Source: Sporolactobacillus shoreae (GTDB taxonomy: Bacteria; Bacillota; Bacilli; Bacillales; Sporolactobacillaceae). Taken from it: a stretch of 64,000 nt of DNA. Within the stretch, counting starts at the first letter, position 1. The number at the start of each line of letters is the position of its first letter. Under the pieces are notes generated by a model. It worked only from the letters and a program-made list of their open reading frames with translations. It was not told the DNA's origin and did not search any database. The DNA lies in the NCBI RefSeq assembly GCF_004684935.1, contig NZ_SRJD01000004.1, positions 124,001 to 188,000 of the forward strand, written 5' to 3'. Position numbers and translations under genes: made by a program. This document shows positions 56,192-64,000 of this stretch, piece after piece.

Positions 56192-56236
56192 AACAGAATC
56201 GAAGTGAACCCTTCACTTCGATTCTGTTTTTATTTT
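56192..56236 (+). terminator. Terminator of ytfIJ
   Basis: AACAGAATCGAAGTGAA and TTCACTTCGATTCTGTT form a perfect 17-pair stem around CCC, then TTTATTTT. Confidence 0.92.
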
Positions 56237-56248
56237 GTTACTCCGCCG

Positions 56249-56286
56249 ACTGGAGCGGAAGGGGCGCGGGTGAGCGTCTGGAGCAA
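56249..56286 (-). repeat. Dispersed GC-rich repeat, compact inverted copy 3
   Basis: On the minus strand this reads GCTCCAGACGCTCACCCGCG then CCCCTTCCGCTCCAGTC. It joins the left end (CTCCAGACGCTC) and right end (CCTTCCGCTCC) of the block at 9365-9482 with most of the middle missing, in inverse orientation. Confidence 0.6.
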
Positions 56287-56694
56287 AAAACAACAGACAA
56301 GCCATTTTAATTAATCCTCGGTGAAACCTATTTGAGTTTCAGTACGTAAATAAGAGCATGTTTTTTTCAAAACTTAATCATGGGAGACACGCCGTTCAAG
56401 TGCTGCTTGCGTTCTTATGGCTCTGTCGCTAAAATTAAAGTGTAAAGTTCTTAAGTGTTCCGTAAGTAACGGAATGTAATCCATGTTCCATCGATTTTGC
56501 CGGCCGGGGGTTGTCAGGAAGATGAACTTGTCATTGATAAAAGAAAAAATTGAAGGATTATCTGAACCAGTTCTTGTTTTTTTTCTGAAACCATTCGCGT
56601 CCGGTCTGCTACTAACTGAAGCGGCAACAAATCCATAACGGAATTTTTAATATGTATTTTTTGTTGTAAGCGCTTTATTCATGGGGGAATTCTT
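56287..56694. promoter_or_regulatory. Long upstream region of ytxK-ackA
   Basis: About 400 bases without a gene. Contains TTCCGT-AAGTA-ACGGAA (56458-56474) and, at 56665-56678, TGTAAGCGCTTTAT, which matches 12 of 14 positions of the CcpA cre consensus TGWNANCGNTNWCA. It lies 17 bases before the ytxK start. I cannot place the promoter with confidence. Confidence 0.4.
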
Positions 56695-57669
56695 GTGCAA
56701 ACAACTCTAGTGAGCGATTTGTTTTCAGTTCTTGATCGGTCTGCTTTGCTAATTAAAAATAAGGGCCACATTTCTTATCTGGAAGCGCTCTGTAAGGCCG
56801 GGCAAGATATATATAATGATAAAATAAGTGAAGCAGACTTGATCGACAGGCTCAGGCCGCTTTACGATTCTTTTTTTCATGAACAGATGACGGCGGAAGA
56901 TGTCAGGCGGGCGTTCCAGCTTGCCGCACTTAAAGGCATGAAGGCCGATCCGAAACCAGGTCATGACATGACCCCGGATACTTTAGTTATTCTGATCGGA
57001 CATATGGTCATGCTTCTTGCCGGGGAAAAGCCATTTTCTATTCTTGATCCCGCAGTCGGAACAGCGAATCTTCTGACCGGCATATTGAATCAGGCGAAAA
57101 CGGACCATGTGGAAGCCTATGGCGCGGATACCGATGATCTGCTGATTAAGCTGGCTTATACAAATGCTAATTTACAGCAGAAGGATATTCATCTTTTCCA
57201 TCAGGACGGACTTAAGCCGATACTTGCAGAACCCGCGGACTTCGCTGTCTGCGATGTTCCGGTCGGCTTTTATCCAGACCAGGAAACGGCGGAGAGCTAC
57301 AAACTAAACGCGATTAACGGAAAAGCATATACGCATTTTCTTTTTATAGAACAGGGCCTGAATCATTTAAAGGAAGCGGGCTATCTTCTTTATCTGATTC
57401 CAAACCGTTTGTTTGCGGATGACAAGGATCATCGTTTCCATGACTATCTGCAGAAAAACGCGGTCGTCCGGGCGCTTCTCCAGTTGCCCATGGCTCTTTT
57501 CAAAGATGAAAAGGCGGCGAAGAGCATCCTCCTCCTTCAGAAGAAGGGGAAGGGTGTCACTAACCGCGGGCAGGCTCTGCTGGCTGAGATGCCTGATTTT
57601 ATGAATGAAGTGGCAATGCGTGGATTTATGGGGCAGCTGGATCGCTGGTTTACAAGCCGCTCTGTCTGA
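56695..57669 (+). CDS. ytxK: YtxK, class I SAM-dependent methyltransferase-like protein
   Basis: 324 residues, N6-adenine DNA methyltransferase fold. Helical N-terminal domain (1-90), motif I ILDPAVGTANLLTGIL (about residue 120), YGADTDDLL, and motif IV as CDVPVGFYPDQE in place of the canonical (D/N)PPY, as in other YtxK proteins. Substrate unknown. GTG start behind GGGGGAA. Followed after 21 bases by ackA, the conserved ytxK-ackA pair. Confidence 0.91.
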   Translation: MQTTLVSDLFSVLDRSALLIKNKGHISYLEALCKAGQDIYNDKISEADLIDRLRPLYDSFFHEQMTAEDVRRAFQLAALKGMKADPKPGHDMTPDTLVILIGHMVMLLAGEKPFSILDPAVGTANLLTGILNQAKTDHVEAYGADTDDLLIKLAYTNANLQQKDIHLFHQDGLKPILAEPADFAVCDVPVGFYPDQETAESYKLNAINGKAYTHFLFIEQGLNHLKEAGYLLYLIPNRLFADDKDHRFHDYLQKNAVVRALLQLPMALFKDEKAAKSILLLQKKGKGVTNRGQALLAEMPDFMNEVAMRGFMGQLDRWFTSRSV

Positions 57670-57690
57670 AAGAGTGAGGGGGTGAAAGGC

Positions 57691-58893
57691 ATGGCATTAA
57701 TTCTGGCCATTAATGCAGGCAGTTCTTCGTTGAAGTTCCAGCTTCTGGATATGCCTGCTGAAAAATTGGTGACAAAAGGTTCGGTAGAGCGGATCGGTCT
57801 GTCGGATTCTATTTTCACCATTAGTGTGGGAGGAGAAAAGGTTCAGGAGATTTCGTCAATCTCTGATCATGAGGAGGCCGTAAAGGGGCTTCTGGAAAAA
57901 CTGACTTCTCTCAAAATTATCCACTCACTGAAAGAAATCGAAGGTGTCGGGCACCGGGTGGTTCATGGCGGTGAAACCTTTAATGATTCGGCTCTAGTTA
58001 CAGAGGAAGTCATTGAAAAAATTGAGACTCTTTCTGAACTGGCCCCGCTGCACAATCCTGCCAATCTGGTCGGAATCAGAGCCTTCCGGGAGGTCATGCC
58101 GGACATTCCGGAAGTGGTCGTTTTTGATACTGCTTTTCACCAGACAATGGGAAGCGAAGCATATCTTTATAGCCTGCCCTATGAATATTATACGGAATAT
58201 GGCATTAGGAAATATGGCTTTCACGGAACCAGCCACAAATACGTGACAGGAAGGGCCGCAGAACTGCTCGATCGTCCGATTGAAAAGCTGCGTTTTATAT
58301 CCTGCCACCTTGGGAACGGTGCCAGTATCACTGCGGTCAAGGGGGGGAAATCCATTGACACGTCCATGGGGTTCACACCGCTTGCCGGACTGACGATGGG
58401 GACACGGTCTGGCGACATTGACCCTGCTCTGATCCCTTTTATTATGGACAAGACAGGATTGAACGCGACTGAAGTAGTGAATGTCCTGAATAAAAAAAGC
58501 GGGCTGCTGGGACTGACCGGATTTTCGAGCGATCTTCGGGATATTGACAAGGAAGCAAGAAGAGGAAACAGGCGAGCGAAACTTGCTATTGATGTGTTCA
58601 TCGAACGGATTCAGAAGTATATAGGCTCTTATGCGGCAAAAATGTCGGGGGTTGACGCTATTATCTTTACCGCGGGAATTGGCGAGCACAGTCCAATGAT
58701 CCGTGAAAGAGTAATGGAGGGCTTGGAGTTTATGGGCATCTATGGGGATCATGAACGAAATAAAGTGATCGGCGAAGAAGCGCTGATCAGCGCGCCACAT
58801 TCTCCCGTCAAAGTGCTTGTCATTCCGACAAATGAAGAAGTCATGATCGCGAGAGATACGGTGCGTTTGTCCCAGCAGCACCAGAAGATATGA
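57691..58893 (+). CDS. ackA: Acetate kinase
   Basis: 400 residues. Interconverts acetyl-phosphate and acetate with ATP formation, the overflow pathway under carbon excess. N-terminal signature [16 protein letters not shown], catalytic region [40 protein letters not shown], and [12 protein letters not shown]. The ATG at 57691 has GAGGGGGTG upstream. Co-transcribed with ytxK; a cre-like site lies in the leader. In B. subtilis CcpA activates this gene. Confidence 0.97.
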   Translation: MALILAINAGSSSLKFQLLDMPAEKLVTKGSVERIGLSDSIFTISVGGEKVQEISSISDHEEAVKGLLEKLTSLKIIHSLKEIEGVGHRVVHGGETFNDSALVTEEVIEKIETLSELAPLHNPANLVGIRAFREVMPDIPEVVVFDTAFHQTMGSEAYLYSLPYEYYTEYGIRKYGFHGTSHKYVTGRAAELLDRPIEKLRFISCHLGNGASITAVKGGKSIDTSMGFTPLAGLTMGTRSGDIDPALIPFIMDKTGLNATEVVNVLNKKSGLLGLTGFSSDLRDIDKEARRGNRRAKLAIDVFIERIQKYIGSYAAKMSGVDAIIFTAGIGEHSPMIRERVMEGLEFMGIYGDHERNKVIGEEALISAPHSPVKVLVIPTNEEVMIARDTVRLSQQHQKI

Positions 58894-58961
58894 AAAAAGT
58901 TTTTTCGAGATTCTCTTGCAAATCCAGGCATAGGATGTATCTTTGATACCTTCTACATCAT

Positions 58962-59012
58962 AAAAAGAGGTTGCTTCCGACCGGTTTTCCGGCAAGAGGC
59001 AGCCTCTATTTT
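58962..59012. terminator. Bidirectional terminator between ackA and the M24 peptidase gene
   Basis: AGAGGTTGC... and ...GGCAGCCTCT form an imperfect stem with an inner CCGG/CCGG pairing. ATTTTAT follows on the plus strand and TTTTT on the minus strand. Confidence 0.7.
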
Positions 59013-59042
59013 ATATCAAAGCGCTAAATTAATTGCTGCGCA

Positions 59043-60149
59043 TCAGGAAATAATCTGAAGTTCTTTCGGATAGTGAGTCAGTGTCACCGGACCTTCCTCG
59101 CTCAGGTAAACATCATCTTCAATACGCACGCCACCGACACCCGGCAGATAAATACCGGGTTCAATAGTGAAGACCATGCCTGTCTGAAGGGTCTGGTCGT
59201 TATCCGCACTCATGGAAGGCTCTTCATGTTCACCAAGTCCAAGGCCATGCCCAACACGGTGCGTGAAATACTCGCCATAGCCGGCGTCGGTGATTGCTTT
59301 TCGGGCAACTCCGTCAAGGTCTCCGATACGAAGGCCTTCATGCACTGCTTTGATCGCCTCAAGGTTTGCGCGGAGCGTCGCCTCATATATTTTTTTCTGC
59401 TCGTCAGAAACATATTTGTAGCCTACAGTCCGGGTGATATCCGAGCAGTAGCCGTCAATGACAACGCCTAAATCAAACAGGACGAAATCGCCCTCCTTAA
59501 TCTGGCGGCTGCCCGGATGGCCGTGCGGAGCGGCGCTGTTTTCTCCGGTGAGAACCATCGTGTCAAAGGCCATTTCCGAATAGCCGTGCTTCGCCAGCTC
59601 GTGTTCGATTTCGGCAATAATCGCCTGTTCAGTTCTGCCTTTTTTAATCGCTTCAACGCCTAATCTGACGGCGTCGTCCGCAATCTCACCGGCTTTTTTC
59701 ATGGCGGCGAGTTCGGCAGAGTCTTTTATTTTTCTCATCGAGGCAAGAAAGGCCTCAATGGAGGAAAATGAAGCGTCAGGATAAAGCTCTTTTACGGCCA
59801 TCGCTTTTTTGAAGGGCAAGGTACCTGGTTCGATAAATATTTTGCCGGAAGAGAGATTCCGGCCTTCCAGTGCCTTTCCGACAAAGGTCCATGGATCCTG
59901 ATCGTCCCGATAACCGATAACTTCATGCCCGAACGCTGAAGCGCGGGCCTGTCCGACTTCGAGTTCCGGACAGATCATAAAGGGCTCGGCGTCAGGAAAT
60001 ATAAAAAGCCCCAGAAAACGTTCATGAGGATCACATTTAAATCCTGTAAGATAGAAGACATTGGTTGGATCAGCGATATAAGCAAATCTGCTGTCATGTT
60101 TCTGAAGCCATTCTTCAATTTTTACGATTTTATCTGTCAATGAAGTCAC
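59043..60149 (-). CDS. Xaa-Pro dipeptidase/aminopeptidase, M24B family
   Basis: 368 residues. N-terminal creatinase-like domain (1-130) and C-terminal pita-bread domain with the five metal ligands visible: FDLGVVIDGYCSDITRTVG (two Asp), HRVGHGLGLGEHEEP (His), FTIEPGIYLPG (Glu), and VRIEDDVYL (Glu). Probably removes residues N-terminal to proline from peptides. Fits PapA/YkvY-type cytosolic enzymes; dipeptidase versus aminopeptidase is not resolved. Confidence 0.92.
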   Translation of the reverse strand: MTSLTDKIVKIEEWLQKHDSRFAYIADPTNVFYLTGFKCDPHERFLGLFIFPDAEPFMICPELEVGQARASAFGHEVIGYRDDQDPWTFVGKALEGRNLSSGKIFIEPGTLPFKKAMAVKELYPDASFSSIEAFLASMRKIKDSAELAAMKKAGEIADDAVRLGVEAIKKGRTEQAIIAEIEHELAKHGYSEMAFDTMVLTGENSAAPHGHPGSRQIKEGDFVLFDLGVVIDGYCSDITRTVGYKYVSDEQKKIYEATLRANLEAIKAVHEGLRIGDLDGVARKAITDAGYGEYFTHRVGHGLGLGEHEEPSMSADNDQTLQTGMVFTIEPGIYLPGVGGVRIEDDVYLSEEGPVTLTHYPKELQIIS

Positions 60150-60403
60150 TCCAATGAATTAATAATATATTAAATGTATCACAATCAGATCGGCAGCGGT
60201 TGTCGAAAACCGCAACAATTTAAATAATTTCGATCTTCTTCACGTTGCGGCCGCTTTCTTACGAATTCCTCTAAGGGTAGTGTATAATAAATCTATTAAT
60301 ATTTGTGCCGCGGATTTTAGATAATTCCAGTAACAAACCATTTTCACGCAATGAATCCATTCAGATTGCCGTGGTTTGTCAAATCGGATAGGGGGTAAAC
60401 TAC

Positions 60404-61087
60404 ATGCTGATCACTTATATCGGCCATTCAACCGTACTTATTCAGACCAAAGACTCAAATCTGCTGGTTGATCCATTCATTTCAGGTAACAGCCTGGCTA
60501 AGACAACGATTCATGATCTGCCGAAAATTGATGCCATTTTGCTGACGCACGGGCATGGCGACCATACTCTGGACGTGCAGTCCATCGCGGAGCGTGACGG
60601 TTCACTTATTGTCGCAGTTGCGGAGCTTGCCACCTATTTCAGCTGGAAGGGACTTAAAACGCATGGCATGTCCATCGGAGGTTCCTATCAATTTCCTTTC
60701 GGGAGAGTGAAACTGACACAGGCATTCCACGGTTCCAGCGTTACAGAATCGGATACCCGGCAAATTATTTATACAGGCATGCCTGCGGGACTGCTTCTTT
60801 ATCTTGAGGGCAAAACGATTTACCATGCGGGGGATACGGCTCTGTTTTCAGATATGAAACTGATCGGCGGGCAGAATAACATCGATCTTGCGTTCCTGCC
60901 GATCGGCGATAATTTTACTATGGGACCTGATGAAGCACTTATCGCGGCGGAATGGATCAATGCCGTTAAAGTGGTCCCCATTCATTACAATACATTTCCG
61001 GTTATCCGCCAGGATGCGGCGAAATTTGCGGACAAGTTGAGCGGAAGCGGGATTGTCCTTGACCCCGGGCAGACCCTGAAGCTTTGA
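60404..61087 (+). CDS. ytkL: UPF0173 metal-dependent hydrolase YtkL
   Basis: 227 residues, metallo-beta-lactamase fold. [21 protein letters not shown] at the N-terminus, metal motif [14 protein letters not shown] (about residues 47-60), [21 protein letters not shown] and [11 protein letters not shown]. Physiological substrate unknown. Followed by ytoI, as in B. subtilis. Confidence 0.93.
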   Translation: MLITYIGHSTVLIQTKDSNLLVDPFISGNSLAKTTIHDLPKIDAILLTHGHGDHTLDVQSIAERDGSLIVAVAELATYFSWKGLKTHGMSIGGSYQFPFGRVKLTQAFHGSSVTESDTRQIIYTGMPAGLLLYLEGKTIYHAGDTALFSDMKLIGGQNNIDLAFLPIGDNFTMGPDEALIAAEWINAVKVVPIHYNTFPVIRQDAAKFADKLSGSGIVLDPGQTLKL

Positions 61088-61120
61088 AACAGTCATGCGC
61101 TGGAAAGATGGGTGAATGAA

Positions 61121-62440
61121 GTGGCGACGGAAACGAAACACGACCAGATCATGAAATATATACGGAGCCTGGAGACCGGGAGCCGGATATCAGTCCGGCA
61201 GACAGCGAAAAGTCTGAATGTCAGTGAGGGAACAGCTTACCGCGCGATTAAAGATGCGGAAGTGCAGGGCTTTGTCAGCACGGTCGAGCGCGTAGGGACC
61301 ATTCGAATCGAAAAAAAGCAGAGACAAAATATAGAAAAACTGACCTTTGATTCGGTTGTCAAAATTGTGGACGGCCAGGTTCTGGGTGGGAAAAACGGCC
61401 TGTCGAAAACATTGAATCATTTTGTCATTGGGGCCATGGAAATCGACGCAATGAAAAGGTATATTGGTCCTAATGATCTGATGATTGCGGGAAACAGAGG
61501 AATAGTGCACCGCTACGCGTTGAACGAGGGCGCGGCTGTATTGATTACGGGGGGGTTTGAAACCGGCGATGAAATTCGCGCACTGGCCGACAAACTGCAG
61601 CTGCCCGTTATATCGACGTCCTATGATACCTTTACAGTGGCCGCAAAAATAAACCGTGCGATTTACGATCAGCTGATCAAGAAGGAGATTGTGCACGTTT
61701 CAGATATATTGATTCCGCTTTCCAGGACGCATTTTCTCCTGGGTGAAGATTCACCGGCTAGGTGGATTGAACTGAATCGGACGACATCGCACAGCAGGTT
61801 TCCCGTTGTTGATAAAAAAATGAAGGTGACCGGGATTGTCGCGATGCAGGATGTCATGGCCCATCCCGAGGCTGAATTTATTTCTGAAGTAATGACCCCG
61901 GATCCTCTGACCGTCAGCCCGACGACATCTGTTGCGGCCGCCGCGCATCGCATGATCTGGGAGGGGATTGAATGTCTTCCCGTTGTCGACGTTCAGACAC
62001 ACTTGCTCGGAATTATCACCCGACGCGATGTTTTGAAAGCCCTGCAGATGATTCAGCAGCAGCCTCAGATGGGTGAGACTATTGAAGATCTTGTTTCCGC
62101 AAGCCTGGAGGATCTGTCTGAAGATGAGAACGATGCCTTCCGTTTTTCAGTGACGCCCCAGATGACGGATTATCTTGGATTTCTGTCATACGGGATCATG
62201 ACCTCAATGATCATCGCGGCCGGCAGACGTGTTCTGAGTCATCTGAAAAAAGGGGATCTGGTCGCAGACAATCTTTCTTTCTATTTTTTTAAACCCGTGC
62301 AGATCGAGCAGACTGTGACTGTGCTGCCCAAGGTTCTGGAAAAGACACGGCGTAATGCGAAGCTGGATATTGAACTATATGTTGACGGTCAGCTTTGCGG
62401 AAAAGCTTTGCTCACGGTTCAGTTCATTGACCGATTTTAG
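61121..62440 (+). CDS. ytoI: YtoI: HTH, DRTGG, CBS pair and hot-dog domain protein
   Basis: 439 residues. Domains in order: helix-turn-helix (SVRQTAKSLNVSEGTAYRAIK, about 25-45), DRTGG (about 80-185), two CBS domains (VMAHPEAEFISEVMTPDPLTV and GIECLPVVDVQTHLLGIITRRDV, about 195-310), and a C-terminal thioesterase-like hot-dog domain. CBS and DRTGG domains suggest adenine-nucleotide sensing (possibly c-di-AMP or AMP). GTG at 61121 is chosen because the family starts MAT-KH; GTG 61112 is possible. Confidence 0.91.
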   Translation: MATETKHDQIMKYIRSLETGSRISVRQTAKSLNVSEGTAYRAIKDAEVQGFVSTVERVGTIRIEKKQRQNIEKLTFDSVVKIVDGQVLGGKNGLSKTLNHFVIGAMEIDAMKRYIGPNDLMIAGNRGIVHRYALNEGAAVLITGGFETGDEIRALADKLQLPVISTSYDTFTVAAKINRAIYDQLIKKEIVHVSDILIPLSRTHFLLGEDSPARWIELNRTTSHSRFPVVDKKMKVTGIVAMQDVMAHPEAEFISEVMTPDPLTVSPTTSVAAAAHRMIWEGIECLPVVDVQTHLLGIITRRDVLKALQMIQQQPQMGETIEDLVSASLEDLSEDENDAFRFSVTPQMTDYLGFLSYGIMTSMIIAAGRRVLSHLKKGDLVADNLSFYFFKPVQIEQTVTVLPKVLEKTRRNAKLDIELYVDGQLCGKALLTVQFIDRF

Positions 62441-62493
62441 TTGATCGGGAAATCCTGGTTCAGAAAAAATTTTATTGCTTGGGGGAGCATCGA

Positions 62494-63426
62494 TTGATCG
62501 ATCAGATTCTTGAAGAAATTCGCCGTTATGAGACTATTATTATTCACCGCCATGTCAGACCCGACCCGGATGCACTTGGATCCCAGGGGGGGCTGGCTTC
62601 CTTGATCAGGGACAATTTTCCCGGAAAACGGGTTTATATTGTCGGCGAAGAAACAGAGGATCTGCGGTTTCTCGTGCGAATGGACGAGATCGCTGATTCT
62701 GCGTATGCAGGCGCGTTGGTGATCGTCTGTGATACGGCAAACCAAGAACGAGTATCCGATAGCCGTTATTCCTGCGGAGCACGTATCATTAAAATTGACC
62801 ACCATCCGCTTGTCGACTCTTACGGGGAGCCTCAATGGGTTGAAACGAGTGCCAGTTCAACAAGCGAAATGATTACTTCCATCTATAGAAATCATCCCGA
62901 GCTTGTTCTGACCGGACAGGCAGCGAGACTGCTTTTTGCCGGTATTGTCGGGGATACAGGACGGTTCCAGTTCAGCAACGTGACGGAAGAAACTTTTCTC
63001 TCAGCCGCCGAATTAATGAAAAAGCCGTTTGACCGACAAAAATTCTTCGATACGCTTTACCAGAGAAAACTTGCAGTAGTCCGTTTGAACGGGTATGTGC
63101 TGCAGCATTTCACACTGACAGATGAAGGTGTCGGATTTATAAAACTTCCACTTGATCTGATCCATTCCTTCCATCTGCAATCGTCTGATGCATCGACACT
63201 GGTTAATTGCTTTTCAACGACCGAAGGATTAAAAGCATGGGTTCTTTTTTCAGAAGAAGAGGGGCTGATACGCGCGCGGATACGGTCAAAAGGTCCGGAG
63301 ATCAATCAGCTTGCCGCTCGCTATCATGGAGGCGGCCATCCTCTGGCATCCGGTGCGACAGTGTATAGCTGGGACGAAGCAGACGGGCTGATCGCTGATT
63401 TGAAAGTTTTGTGCAGCCGAACATAA
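62494..63426 (+). CDS. nrnA: Oligoribonuclease / pAp phosphatase NrnA
   Basis: 310 residues, DHH/DHHA1 phosphoesterase. Degrades nanoRNA and 3'-phosphoadenosine 5'-phosphate. HRHVRPDPDALGSQ (metal site), VIVCDTANQER, IKIDHHPLVD and the DHHA1 GGGHPLASGATVYSWDEADG. TTG at 62494 follows GGGGGAG at good distance; the TTG at 62479 precedes it and has no such site. In B. subtilis ytrH-ytrI lie between this gene and dnaE; here they are absent and dnaE follows after 38 bases. Confidence 0.95.
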   Translation: MIDQILEEIRRYETIIIHRHVRPDPDALGSQGGLASLIRDNFPGKRVYIVGEETEDLRFLVRMDEIADSAYAGALVIVCDTANQERVSDSRYSCGARIIKIDHHPLVDSYGEPQWVETSASSTSEMITSIYRNHPELVLTGQAARLLFAGIVGDTGRFQFSNVTEETFLSAAELMKKPFDRQKFFDTLYQRKLAVVRLNGYVLQHFTLTDEGVGFIKLPLDLIHSFHLQSSDASTLVNCFSTTEGLKAWVLFSEEEGLIRARIRSKGPEINQLAARYHGGGHPLASGATVYSWDEADGLIADLKVLCSRT

Positions 63427-63464
63427 AGCTATCTTGAAAAAACCGATAGAGAGGAGCGCGCGGC

Positions 63465-64000
63465 ATGCCTTTTGCGCATTTGCATGTTCACAGTGAATAC
63501 AGCCTTCTGGGCAGCACTTGCCGAATCGGCAGTCTCGTTGAACGGGCCGCAAGTATTGGGCAGACGGCACTGGCTCTCACGGATAAAAATGTCCTGTATG
63601 GCGTGATTCCATTCTACAACGCATGTAAAAAAGCCGGCATTCATCCGGTAATCGGACTGGAACTGTCCATTGATCCCGGTTTGGGTGACGAAAACTCAGA
63701 ACGAAGCGGGCAGGAGCCCGGGATTCTGATCGTGCTTGCGGAAAACCGGACCGGATATGTGCACCTTGTCAAGCTTGCGTCACTTGTTCAATGTCGGAAG
63801 GACAAGCGGGTCGGATTGAGCGCTCTTGCCGGTTATGCGGAAGGCCTGATCGTTTTATCCGGCGGCGAGGCAGGCACTGTCGATCTTCTTCTTTCCAGGG
63901 GGAAAGTAGAACAGGCAGAACTCTTTATAAAAAAATTAAGCACTATTTTTCCTAATCGATTTTATCTCGAATGTCAGCGACGGGGATCAGTCAGAGGGAG
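63465..64000 (+). CDS. dnaE: DNA polymerase III subunit alpha (3' end outside window)
   Basis: Open from the ATG at 63465 through the window edge (178 codons), with GAGAGGAG upstream. It encodes the N-terminal PHP domain: FAHLHVHSEYSLLGSTCRIG, ALTDKNVLYGVIPFYNACKK, AGIHPVIGLELSID and LIVLSGG. DnaE acts with PolC in chromosome replication, extending primers on the lagging strand. TDKN replaces the usual TDHG, so one PHP metal ligand is changed. Confidence 0.92.
   Translation, partial: MPFAHLHVHSEYSLLGSTCRIGSLVERAASIGQTALALTDKNVLYGVIPFYNACKKAGIHPVIGLELSIDPGLGDENSERSGQEPGILIVLAENRTGYVHLVKLASLVQCRKDKRVGLSALAGYAEGLIVLSGGEAGTVDLLLSRGKVEQAELFIKKLSTIFPNRFYLECQRRGSVRG

Noticed and set aside
57994-58995. 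333-residue open frame on the minus strand across ackA
   Set aside because: Antisense to ackA, with no family resemblance and no start signal.

Overview
The window is a chromosomal stretch of an endospore-forming, low-to-moderate GC Bacillota (order Bacillales). The evidence is a GerA-family germinant-receptor operon, an alpha/beta-type small acid-soluble spore protein, GerW/YtfJ, RefZ, EzrA, CcpA, T-box and S-box leaders, frequent TTG/GTG starts behind strong AGGAGG-type ribosome binding sites, and extensive synteny with the B. subtilis 'yt' region (metK-pckA to dnaE). Protein divergence from Bacillus sensu stricto and the absence of several expected neighbours point to a relative such as the Sporolactobacillaceae. 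That placement is an inference and was not tested.

Layout. 1-9.3 kb: 3' end of glcF, two poorly known proteins, a YdjO-type zinc-ribbon protein, a four-gene germinant-receptor operon (small membrane D-like gene, then A, B, C) on the minus strand, and the tagGH teichoic-acid exporter. 9.3-17 kb: a dispersed GC-rich repeat, an FbpA-like small protein, ytkD facing pckA, divergent pckA/metK promoters with an S-box riboswitch, ytpB, a 21-nt-phased repeat array, a candidate 47-residue protein, and ytqA. 16.8-23.5 kb: T-box leader and leuS, a rhodanese gene, the ytgP flippase, a Pro-rich coiled-coil protein, a DUF6884 protein, a second repeat copy and a YtzE-like regulator. 23.8-35.9 kb: cysK, then the ytlP-ytmP-trmB-ytpQ-ytpR-sftA-murC-ytxGH series. 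36-43.4 kb: ccpA, a second 21-nt array, a class A PBP, rpsD with its leader, ytsP, refZ and a TSUP exporter. 43.6-48.2 kb: ezrA, the cysteine desulfurase/thiI pair and an SASP gene. 48.2-54.9 kb: a compact hisZGDBHAFI operon with overlapping genes. 55-64 kb: ytfI-ytfJ, a third compact repeat, ytxK-ackA, an M24 peptidase, ytkL, ytoI, nrnA and the 5' end of dnaE.

Most of the window is housekeeping: amino-acid, PEP/acetate and envelope metabolism, tRNA charging and modification, cell division and spore biology. No phage, insertion sequence, CRISPR array, defence island, rRNA or tRNA gene was seen. The least explained material is intergenic: two arrays with an exact or nearly exact 21-nt period but unrelated cores, three copies of a GC-rich repeat (one internally deleted and inverted), a palindrome over the cysK promoter, and a hairpin in the his leader.
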